From Primulina eburnea (Eukaryota; Streptophyta; Magnoliopsida; Lamiales; Gesneriaceae): 64,000 bases of DNA. The translations under genes were made by a program, and so were the position numbers. The notes under the pieces are model-generated. The model searched no databases. It saw only the letters and a program-made list of their open reading frames with translations, and had not been told where the DNA came from. Positions 23,799 to 33,999 of this stretch are shown in pieces. Each line of letters starts with the position of its first letter. Within the stretch, counting starts at the first letter, position 1. The stretch spans positions 5,123,869 to 5,187,868 of the forward strand of contig NC_133109.1 in NCBI RefSeq assembly GCF_022965805.1, given 5' to 3'.

Positions 23799-24628
23799 AC
23801 AATGCAGAAGCAAAGGGTCACATAGATGAGCCACCTGCAAAACTACCTCTGGCGTAAGAAAACTGTTGTGGTTGCATATGTCCCTATTCACAACTTGGAC
23901 AAGCTCTAACATATGCCATACCACAACAGTGACATGATCCCTATACTCCACTAAACTTTGTAGTAGGATGTGTGACCTCGTATCAATAACAAAAAATCAT
24001 GGGGTACTGCCCACCTGTCACACTCTGTGTTGAATTGTTTTCCTTTCGGTTTAAACTGTTTTTGTTTCTGCTGTTGATATGACTTCTGAGGTGGAAATGA
24101 CAGTGCACTCTCTGAAAAATATGAATCACCACTAGGTATCTGCGGAGCCTGTGGTTGTCTAAATCATCTCAATCATGCCTCAATTCTTATCGTCTTATCC
24201 ATAGATTCTGCATAAATGGTAGGAGAACCAACCATGACCATAGAATATATCTGATAGACCAATCCTTCCAGAAATTTTTAAAATTTTTCTTTTTCACTGA
24301 CAATCACATGTGGTACATAAGTGAGGAGAGCAGAAAGCTGTCAGACATATTCTTAAACAGACATATTGCCTTGACTTTTGGGACACTTTTTTTCCTTTCT
24401 CTTTATTTCCTCTAGTTGATCATTAACCTCAATAGAATCCAAATCATCGAAATATAACCCAAATGCATAATCTACATGTCATATCCATAAGATATTAACA
24501 TGTAATTCATGTCGTGCAAGAGCAAGTCATTTCAAATAATTAAACACGTGCACACAAATTTCTTGTTCATGAACTCGAGTGTACTGACTATAGTACGAGG
24601 GTATCTCATTCTATGCTCTGATACAAAG
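23799..24628 (-). pseudogene. Gypsy element A, gag half with PBS
   Basis: Minus-strand gag continues element A from 15.6 kb. Recognisable pieces are a KCPKSQGNMSV-like segment, LLTYVPHVI, and a Gln/Lys-rich tail before the zinc-knuckle region. Several stops are present. At 24615-24625 the minus strand reads TGTATCAGAGC, a one-base variant of the iMet primer site, followed by the LTR that starts at 24629. This order shows element A was interrupted by element 1. Confidence 0.8.
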
Positions 24629-25599
24629 TGTGAGGGCCCGTTATCCTAATCACGATCTATTAAAATGCGATCATGATTAATCACTGAACAACAGAAAATT
24701 GAGTTAAAATTTACCTTTGAACCTATAAAAATTCCAGCGACATTCCCGTAAATAGGACATTTCAGAAAATAAAATACACAAAATAAATAACATACTCCCT
24801 CGATAAACACAACTAACATAAACAAGTGTCAGCCGGATACAAGCATGACATATACAAACCAAAAACATCATAGAACCGACAAGGGTCGATAATAACATAA
24901 TGCAATCCTCCAAATATATACATATAGTATTTGAGAGATGAGAACACTACGCAGTACCTAAATACAATTGAGTCCACTCTCAAGGAGTTCTGATACTTCT
25001 TGATGCTTCCTCTTGAGCACATGACGTCGAACCACTTGTACCATCTGTCATGTCCGCTTACAAAAGAAAATCTTGAAAATGTCAGCTCAGATAAATCATC
25101 TAAATTCATTTAAATGACCTTATCATCATATAACAATATCAAAATCATTTAAATTCAATTAGATTATATTTTAACTATTTAGGCACTTTAAATTCTTAAA
25201 TTTTCAATATTCGATTTAAATGGCTAAAATCAATTATTTCTATTTAAATTTATCGTAAAATTTTATTTATAGCTTTAAATATCTCTAAAATAATATTCTA
25301 GCGAGTAATTTTCTTAAATTCCCAAACTTTGCATTTTATATAAATAATTTAAAATATTTGAATTCTATTATTTTATTAGCTCGAATTATTGTGATAAAAT
25401 CTAATAATTATGAAACTAACATAATTTTATTAAATCATCACATTATTATTTAAACGATAAATTCTAGATTTGCCTGGTTATACCTTTAAATAACCAAATT
25501 CCGGAACCTTCAACAATAACCTAATAATTAATGAATATTAATGTGATATTTTGACCAAAATCATATTAAATCTAAAGATTAAAGTTTACCCTCGGGCAA
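24629..25599 (-). repeat. 5' LTR of Gypsy element A (first segment)
   Basis: On the plus strand it begins TGTGAGGGCCCG right after the element A primer site. It runs to the 5-bp ggcaa at 25595-25599, where two solo LTRs are inserted. The remaining LTR sequence resumes after the last ggcaa copy, at 28332. The far end of the LTR was not located. Confidence 0.7.
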
Positions 25600-25779
25600 T
25601 GTAATGCCCGAGATTTTATGTCGTGTTAAATTACGAGTATTGATTTTTAATCGAGACGATTATGAAAGGCTAACCGAGACACAAAATGAGATCGCGTGTG
25701 AGAATTGATGTGCGAGGACAGTAGCATCGGCGCACATGCGCGACCGGATGCGCGAACATGCGCCAAAAAGGCAGAAGAC

Positions 25780-25948
25780 CTCGCGCATATGCGCGGAAGA
25801 TGTCGCGCATATGCGCGAGCCTATGCTGTTGAGTACCAGTAGGCCTCGCGCATATGCGCCAGTAATGTCGCGCATATGCGCGAGCTGCCAAGATTGAGAC
25901 CAGTAGGTCTCGCGCATATGCGCCAGAAATGTCGCGCATATGTGCGAG
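25780..25948 (+). repeat. twin-palindrome array in solo LTR L1
   Basis: Three 40-bp units at 25780-25819, 25845-25884 and 25909-25948, about 65 bp apart. Each unit holds two CGCGCATATGCGC palindromes around an 8-9-bp spacer, and the whole unit is itself nearly palindromic (CTCGCGC...GCGCGAG). Two more diverged GCGCACATGCGC-type sites precede it (25734-25765). The array lies about 180-350 bp from the LTR 5' end. Confidence 0.92.
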
Positions 25949-25992
25949 ACATGCAGAATGAAGAAGTGACATTTGGCTTGTTCATGTACGTT

Positions 25993-25994
<2 letters not shown>

Positions 25995-26074
<80 letters not shown>
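25995..26074. repeat. (TA)n microsatellite at the LTR L1 core promoter position
   Basis: About 80 bp of pure TA directly follow the palindrome array. Shorter TA tracts sit at the same place in L2 (55542-55559) and L3 (60173-60184), so this may be an expanded TATA element. Confidence 0.85.
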
Positions 26075-26078
<4 letters not shown>

Positions 26079-27407
26079 TGCGAATTTTTCCTCAGAAGAA
26101 AGGCAACGAAGCCGAGGAAGGAAAAATAGCTTTTGAATTTTAGAATTCAATTTGCGATCAATCCGTCTGTTAGATTTTAAATCTGAGTACGGCACCGTGT
26201 TCCTATCAACGCAGCTACTACGGGACGTAAGTTTTATTACGTTTTGACATGTTTTGAAATTATGATGTTGCCAGAATTGAATACACGTCATATATGTTGT
26301 TCTTGACATGTTAGACAGCGTAGAATCGAAGTCAGATTAAGAAACGGACTGAATATGGAATTATTATGAATTTCAGAAGGAAATTGACTAGAATTGATAT
26401 CAGATTTGTAGGGTGGTTGATTGTAAATGTTTGGAATTGGTATAGACTGATATGGTATTATCAGTGTCGCCAAATTGTACTGTTGTACTGTCAGAATTTG
26501 ATAAAACAGAGATGTTGTGATTTGATTAGAATATTGATACAGAATATTGGTATTGTCGTTGCCAGATTGAACAGTGACAGACGTTGAATCAAGACTTTGA
26601 TTGTATCAGATCGACAGCAAGAAAGGTATAAATAAATGTTGATTCGGGATTGCACAACTCGAGTTAGGTTTGACTTGAGTTTCCTTAAATCACATACTTT
26701 ATTTTAATGCATTGATATTTGCAAATTATCAGATTGATATGTTAATGTATTGACTTAGAACAGGGTCAGAGTCCGAGTCTAGGGCAGACAGCCTAGCTAG
26801 GACAGAACCGCCGAGTCTTTCTCAGAACCGATAAGACTCTAGACTTACGGTGTATCGAAGAGCTTCAGATGTAGATCGACGTCTATCTCAGACACATTCG
26901 ATACAGCATACCAAAGTCTAAATTAGATTGGGATCCCTAGAATTGAGATAAGATAAGATTAGCTCACGAGTCATTGATTCATGTAGTCAGACTAGATACA
27001 TGTTTTGATGTTTGTTTATGCTTTTATATATGATTTATATGATTGCATTTAATACATTCTTTATACTGGGATATTTATATCTCACCGGAGTTATCCGGCT
27101 GTTGTCTTGTTTGTATGTGTGCATGACAATAGGTGGGACAGGTACAGGGTCACAGAGATGACAGACTGAGATTAGAGTGGTGATACCGGACTTGGACTAG
27201 AGCTAGGGTTTGAACACTTGATAGTAGTTGTTGAACCTGAGTTTGTATGATTGTATATTTTATCAGATTTATTCTTTTATACTGATATGTATAGGAGTTT
27301 GATTCCATTACCTTCCGCATTTTTAAAAATAAATTTAGACCCTGTTTATTACAATTAGTCCCAATCACGATTAAAAACATGATTAGCGTCCGGATCCCCA
27401 CAGGCAA

Positions 27408-28326
27408 TGTGAGGGCCCGTGCTCCTGATTAATTTTTAATTATCAAACAACAGGATTTATTAGCGTAAACAGCAAAAACGAGTAAAAATTTTCCATTTTG
27501 GGCCTACAGAAATTTCGGCATGACCTCCCCGTAAATAAGACATACCAAAAATTCCAAAACAACACAACAAAATATTTATACTCGAAAATGGAGTCCAATA
27601 AAACAAACAGAATACCAATTGCACATAGAGCCAGCTAGGCTCGATCACACCAAATAATATCCCACACTCAAAATACAACCATACAAATACACGAGGCATC
27701 TCCTCAGCAAATGAATCAATATAAATAGTATATCTGGGGACTCCCAACTCAAACCAACTCACTGGGCTCCACTGACAGACGCTCCGCCGCCAGCTGCATC
27801 AGAACCACATGTATAACCTGCTATGGAATCACAAAACAAGCCACAGCAGCCCAGAGGGACATGGGTCAAACCCCAGTACGAAGATCAAATAAATTACAAC
27901 ATAAATAAATGACATGTAATAAAATCAATGCAATGCAATGCATGTAGGGTACCAATAATCTCTAGTATCAAATTGGATCTAAAGAAACGATAGTAACAAC
28001 TGTGGCCACATGTGCCAGGGGTGTGACGTGTTAAATACGCCCTTGGCCCTGCACATCTGCGTCAGGGGTGTCAGTCTGCAGAACTGCTCGGCCCTTACGC
28101 TAGTCATCAGAGGTGTGACGCTTAAACGCCCTCGGCTCTGATGCCTAAATAACTCATCCAAGAGTAAACAAAAATCTCGGAAACAACGGAGTCATGGCTA
28201 CCAAGATTCAAAGAACTATGTACTTATCCTGGAGGTCATAGGTTCGAATCTTGGGGAGGCATGGACTCCAGTGCCATGGCTGGGGTGTTCTGTGAGTGGG
28301 GCCGAATGAGTCGTCGGGTCCTTACA
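27408..28326 (-). mobile_element. solo LTR (B), 919 bp, exact TSD
   Basis: On the plus strand it runs from TGTGAGGGCCCGTGC to GGGTCCTTACA. The same 5-bp ggcaa is on both sides (27403-27407 and 28327-28331). The left copy is shared with L1. It contains three imperfect hairpin repeats (about 28012-28145; the last has arms atcagag/ctctgat) and a tRNA B-box-like ggttcgaatc at 28241. No coding region. Confidence 0.85.
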
Positions 28327-28331
28327 GGCAA

Positions 28332-29092
28332 CTTTCGAACTTGAAAAAACAAGGCTAAAAATAGAACCTAAATACTAGACTCGTCGGCAACAGGTGGCAA
28401 ACTAACCAGAGAAGATGACTAGAATCGCACAAAAAACAGTTCGACCGAGTCGCGAGCTTTCCGCGAAATTTTAGTATCAGTACAGAGCTTATAACATAGG
28501 GAACAAAATCCCTCAATCAATTTTGAGTTTTGAGCGGCGGTGGGAGGTGATCTTGGTGGTGAAGGTGAGATGGTTTTTACAAGGTCATGATAAAAGTGGG
28601 TATAATCAGTATAGCTTTAGTCGACAGCTTTCCAACCATATATTTACTTAAATTTTTTTGTGACCGATGACAAAGATACATGTGATCAAAGTTAAGACAG
28701 GGGTTGAAGAAATTTATCGGGAGAGAGAAATAAGCTTCAGGCACGAGTTATGAATATGATTATAAATTTTATATATATAAATATATATGTGTGCGTGTCT
28801 TTTCTTTTATTATGTGTGGTTAAAACTTGAACCAATCTATTTTATTTCAACTCCCGTGTAATTTAAATTCAATATGTATTTTATTATCGTCCATAAATCG
28901 ATACTTTTTAATAAATATTTTAAACACACAATTTAATTATTTCAATTAACTATTTAAATTCCTCATTTAAAATAATGAATTTCAATTCATGCAAAATAAA
29001 AAGGTAATTATCATCAGGTCAGTACAACTGAAAACATACATCTATCTATTTTTATCATGTTAACCTCAACATGTACCCTTTTTCCTTGCTCT
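28332..29092. other. rest of element A LTR, then AT-rich spacer
   Basis: Sequence from 28332 continues, after removing the nested solo LTRs, directly from 25599. The first few hundred bases are therefore probably element A LTR. Its outer end could not be fixed. Beyond about 28.75 kb the DNA is AT-rich with nothing recognised. Confidence 0.45.
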
Positions 29093-30499
29093 CTAACCCC
29101 TCCATCTTAGCATCGATGTGCCACCCTTTGATCCCCAAGCAAGACCAAATTCTCTTCCTATTGAAAACTTGATCTTCTGATGATATGTATAAGTGACGGC
29201 TTTAAAGTCCTTCATAGCCATCCGATCCAAAACCCTGTTGTACGATGAAGGAGCATCTACCACAGTGAAGTTCACTGTTTTCGTTAGCCTACTTGTATCA
29301 ATTTCCATGGACACTGGTAGATCAATTTGGCCCATTGATCGATAACATGACCCATAAATCCACACAAAGGTGTAGAGATTGGCTCCAATTCAAATCCGTC
29401 TATATTCATTTGACCCAAAGTTCCTCTGAACAATATGTTCATCGAACTCCCACTGTCAATAAATATTCTAGCTATATCATAAATTGCAACAATGACCATC
29501 ACCACTAAGGCGTCATTATGTGGAGCCACAACACCCCTAAGGTCTTCCGTTCCAATGCTAATGATGGGAACCTGTGGTAAACTCAACTCTTTTGATATTT
29601 CAAAGTTTTTCATCCTCCTCCCATGTACCTTAGGGGCTCCCCGGAGTCCCCGTCATTAGCACATCCTGATATCATATGAATCATACCTCTTGTATGATTG
29701 TCAGCGTCATCATTTCTCCTCCTTCTCTGGCCATGTCCTTGAGAAGGACCATGACCTGCCACCTTCTTTTTCGACTCCTCCACTCTTGGATTTTCCCATG
29801 GAGGGTCTCGGCCTCGCTTAGGGGGCGGAAGAAACTCCTGGTTCCCCCAGGCGGAGAACTCGACCTTCCTATAAGTGGAGGCAAATTAGGGATCTCCTTA
29901 ATCCTTTAAGATCTTTCATGTCTCTACCCTCCTTCATCCACCTCCATCACCCGATTCCGACTTTGGGCCAAATGGACATAAGATGAAAATTTACCCTTAC
30001 CTCGAGATCGGTCATATTCCCCCACTCCCCCTCCCCGCTTCATATCTCCCCTATCTGTCCCTTCCGCATTACAACTCATTGTATTTGCTTGGTACTCTTA
30101 TGTCGTTAGACATCTTCTAGGTCGCGTATTTATCCACCCCAGCCAAAAGATCATCGTAGCTCAACTGAGGTTTTTGACTAGTGAATTGAAAAATTCTCCT
30201 CTTTTTAATATTTGAGTAAATGCACTTATCATAATATCAGGTGTGGTAGTTGGTATTTCTAGTGATGCGTTGTTTAAGCGCTTGATAAATTCTCACGAGT
30301 TTCCAATTTTTCACTTCTTCATTACGAATAATCTTAGATAAATTTTTTGGTACCTCTTGCTACTAGCAAATCGGTGCAAGAAATCCGTAGCAAAATCTTC
30401 GAAAGACCTTTTGGAGCTGGGTTGTAGCATATGTAACAATTTTTGAGTTGATTTCACCAACCCCTTTCGATTATTGATGTAACAACAGTGCATTCTCAA
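29093..30499 (-). pseudogene. decayed Gypsy gag-protease (Tat/Ogre-like)
   Basis: On the minus strand, 30499-30311 is a gag fragment (SSKRSFEDFATDFLHRFASSKRY). 29613-29284 holds an aspartic protease (IARIFIDSGSSMNILF, with DSG as the catalytic triplet). 29365-29093 follows in another frame with NFTVVDAPSSYNRVLDR and YHQKIKFSIG, the usual post-protease segment of Tat/Ogre and related plant Gypsy polyproteins. Frames are broken between the pieces. RT and later domains are absent and no LTRs were identified. It is unrelated in sequence to the Tekay-type elements nearby. Confidence 0.75.
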
Positions 30500-31761
30500 A
30501 TCGTCTCAAGTGTTCCTCAAGGTTGGTATGTTCATCGTACTCTCCTATGCTTAATTGCCTAAAACGGAAGAGATAAATGCAGGGGACCACCCAGATTCAG
30601 TAGGGAACACACATATTTAGTAGGAATCAAATGTGTGTGATTCAGGCGCTTCTCATTCAAGTCTCACCCAGCAAGCACAAGGGTTAGCTTTTCTTGGAGT
30701 GTGATCAAGCTCTGAGGCTCGACACCTTGGGGCTTACCCTCCATAGGTGAGCTCCACACCCATACTCATCATGCTCATGGAAATGCCCCCGCACGCTCCC
30801 CTCTATGTTCCTTCTTCACAATCCTCCATCTTCCTCATCCTTATCCATGATCTTCATGCTCTAGGCAACACCATTCCCTGCTCCCTAATCATGATCCTCC
30901 TCTACCTCATTCAACTTCACCAACCATCCTCACCCTCCATGCTACTCTTCCTCTCCTCATGGGCAGACCTCACTCCTCAGAGCTAGACTCAAGCCTAGAA
31001 TAAATTTTTTTGATCTGGATAACAACTTTTTAGTTCAAGATATTAAATTTTTTTTTGTTAAAAAAAAGAAATAAAAAACTTAGTGAGTATTGTTGGGAAA
31101 ATACTCATGTCTATCCCTGTAGTTTAGCCTTTTTCAATTAAGTTCGTCTTCTTTCATGTACACTAAAGTATTCCATCACGTAAAATAGGTTTAATATTGC
31201 ATCAAAATTCTTCCTGTTATCGAAAATATTATTAATAAAAAGTCATGCCATCGGGATAAATTGAATTAAACCAATTTTTGAAGTATGTTTTTCCCTTGGA
31301 TATATATAAACTTATTATTTTATTTTAAAAAAATCGAGCTTTTATATTTTTTATTTTATTTATTTCAAATGAAAGAGTGACCAATAATTTTTTTGAACTA
31401 CAAAGTTGTCGTGCCTACAATCAGTCTATTCTTCACGATGAATCTGGATGGAATATCGGCAATATCCTAAAATAATTTAATTGAGTCTCGTGTGATTTAA
31501 ATATTTGTTGTATTAAATATTTATTTTAATTCTATAATTTAATATTTGTTATAAAATATATAAACAGTTTTAATACGGTGTTCCTCGATCGTGTCCAGCT
31601 ACATGTCCAAAAATGAAATAAGACTCATATAGTGAATGTGTTAAAGCATATCCAAATTATACATATAATAAATGAGTGTCATTTCGCATCTGTGTTCACC
31701 ACTGAGGTGAACATAGGCGACAATCACATATTGAATATGATGAAATATATCAAAATTGTTT
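30500..31761. other. intergenic or decayed element DNA, nothing recognised
   Basis: A CT-rich stretch (30660-30990) precedes AT-rich DNA. Open frames here are short and lack protein character. It may be the upstream remains of the Gypsy fragment at 29-30.5 kb. Confidence 0.35.
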
Positions 31762-31943
31762 GAGTAGGTCTCTTGTGAGACGGTCTCACGGATCTTTATG
31801 TGTGAGACGTATCAACCATACCGATATTCACAATAAAAAGTAATACTCTTAGCATTAAAAATAATATTTTTTCATTGATAACTTAAATAAGAGATCTGTT
31901 TCACAAATACAACTCGTAAGACCGACTCACACAAATTTTCGTC
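31762..31943. mobile_element. MITE, 182 bp, with perfect 9-bp TSD
   Basis: It starts gagtaggtctcttgtgagac and ends acaaattttcgtc. The flanking duplication aaattgttt is exact at 31753-31761 and 31944-31952. Length equals the copies at 2689 and 3689. Confidence 0.9.
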
Positions 31944-32396
31944 AAATTGTTTATCTGATTAGTGTCACTTGAGTAGTAGACACAGATGATGAACAACATA
32001 TCAACGAGGATAACAAGAAGCAAGAGTTAGGTTTATCTATGCACGCCAATTTAACCAATAGCACATTAATCAAATCGAATTTTGGTTCCATTCTTGAGGT
32101 GTAACATCCCAAAATCTTGACCATACAAGTAAATGGAAATTAGCCTCAAGAGAGGGACACCTAAACGATTCTAAAAGGCCATCGGATAAACCACAAGTGC
32201 TGAGAATCTGGATTGGTGTCCAAGAACCGTACACGATTATCGGTAGCATCCGAGTATAGCGTTTGCAAAGTAATACTAAATGGGCGTTATCAGATATTTT
32301 GTGATTCTCTATATCTATCTTCTCTTGGATCCATTTGTTTCTCATACGTGTTCTTCTTTTTTTAGGAATTTCTAAATCTATTTTGGGCATTTAAGG
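31944..32396. other. spacer before Copia LTR
   Basis: A minus-strand frame of 106 codons (32390-32070) is open here but has no recognised family and could be chance. Nothing else is seen. Confidence 0.3.
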
Positions 32397-33951
32397 TGTC
32401 AAGTTTAAAATGCATTCAGAGTAAATTTTGATAATGACAAAAACAACATCGAGTTGTTTCGGGTTCAGCTGCCATTCTCATGTAATTACATGACTCTAGT
32501 TGAAGCTCAAGATGCAAAAATCATAGAAGATCATCAGTTGAATATATTTTTAATCGAACCGCCATAAAGAAGAAGTGTTCTGATTGAAACTGTTCAACCC
32601 TAACCATACTTCAATCGGTCAGATATTAGCAGATCAATATGGATATAAAAAAAACTAAAATTGTTCAATGCTATCAGATAAAGTGTTATGCACAGTATCT
32701 CACCAACTCCCGTTTGGAAAAAATGTTCTTGAAATGTCAAAAGTCAATCAACTTTTTAGAAGCTAAAAGATTCGAAGTCATCAAAAACAAAGAAATATTA
32801 AATTAGTATTTAATGAATTCCGACTATAAAAAATATTCTCGATGAAATCGATATAAGGTGGAAGCGATTACATAATTTCATAAATTAAATTCGAACATCT
32901 GAATACAAATTAATGATGAATTTTATTAATCATCATGACTTGAACCAAGTTGTTCAAATAGAAAAGATCAACTTGATAGAAAAGATCAACTTGAAGACCA
33001 GTCTGTTAATATTATCTGAAGACAAAAAATCTATCTATGAGTTTATAATTTGTCAGCAAGAATAAACAAAAGAAGATCTATTGGTTACACCTTTCAGCTA
33101 ATGTCCAAAGAATTTGAAATAGTCGATACTATATTTGACAAAACAACCAGGACACGTGGCTATATCTGCATAAATGTCGACTACCCAGTACATCTGCTAG
33201 TACCAGATATATTTATTGCAATTGGGGACCAACATCTATAAATATGTATTGCATCAAGACTAAAGAGCTCTCGGAAAACTACTATTACTTTATTAATCTT
33301 CATCAAACATTCAAATCGCTCAACATCTCTCAAAAGATTCATCTCTAAGCTGTTCTTGAACACACACAATTTCCCCTCAATTCGATTTAACTATCAAAAT
33401 TGTGCACTTTCTATTCTCACTTATTTTTTATATATGAGTATTGTTGTATTATGATAATTAATTGTAAATGTCAGAAGCCTGTTTCTGAACAGATCAAGTT
33501 GAAGAAAAAAGTGCTAGGAGTTTCAACTCATTAGAATTGTGGAACTGAATTGAAGTGAGTTTGTACAAGTTGTTTTACTGATCAAATCTTTTATTGGAAT
33601 CATTTTAAAAGCAAAAATATAGGAGACAAAGAAGTTTAGCCTTCGAACTTCCATAAATAACTTATTGCCTCTTTATTTACTATTATTCACTTTATATGCT
33701 CCATAAAGAAATTGAGCTGTTGTTTTTTTATATATATATAATCACTAATTGATTTGAGCTGTTTTTTATATCATAATCACTAAGTAATTTGAGCAGTTTC
33801 CTCACTTAGAACATGTTTCTAGTAGATCAAATTACTCAGTTTGATTGAGATATTTACTTGAGCTATTAACACAGCTTAACCTTAGCATTATTTTACTTAG
33901 TTTGCATAACAGTTCATTTACCCCTCTAAACTTTTATCTTTGATCCTAACA
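32397..33951 (+). repeat. left LTR of the Copia element
   Basis: It starts near TGTCAAG and ends cctaaca. It is collinear with 49697-51237 over long blocks (for example tcatcatgacttgaaccaag, gaacatgtttctagtag, taacacagcttaacctta). It has about 340 bp in its first third that the right LTR lacks. The start is approximate. It preserves the uninterrupted site into which the Cassandra LTR went in the right copy (about 33780). Confidence 0.75.
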
Positions 33952-33953
33952 AG

Positions 33954-33965
33954 TGGTATCAGGGT
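33954..33965 (+). promoter_or_regulatory. primer-binding site of the Copia element
   Basis: TGGTATCAGGGT lies two bases after the left LTR end. It is a variant of the iMet site TGGTATCAGAGC. Confidence 0.75.
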
Positions 33966-33999
33966 GATTTAATCCAATATCTAAATATACGATACATAA

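Larger units (their letters stand above)
25600..27402 (+). mobile_element. solo LTR (L1), 1803 bp, exact TSD
   Basis: It runs from TGTAATGCCCGAG to GGATCCCCACA with an exact 5-bp duplication ggcaa at 25595-25599 and 27403-27407. It has no internal coding region, so it is a solo LTR left by LTR-LTR recombination. It is related in reverse orientation to 54208-55900 and 58434-60607. It carries three 40-bp GCGCATATGCGC twin palindromes, then a long (TA)n tract where a TATA box is expected. Confidence 0.9.

Noticed and set aside
25780..25948. CRISPR-like array (regular repeats with unique spacers)
   Set aside because: The DNA is plant nuclear, the units are palindromes inside an LTR, spacers are few and related, and there are no cas genes.
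25660..26309. Open frames of 86-162 codons over the palindrome array and TA tract of L1
   Set aside because: They encode Ile-Tyr runs and repeated ICAT/HMRD peptides created by the TA microsatellite and palindromes. They are not genes.
32070..32390. 106-codon minus-strand frame
   Set aside because: No recognised family, no supporting neighbours and unremarkable composition. Probably chance.
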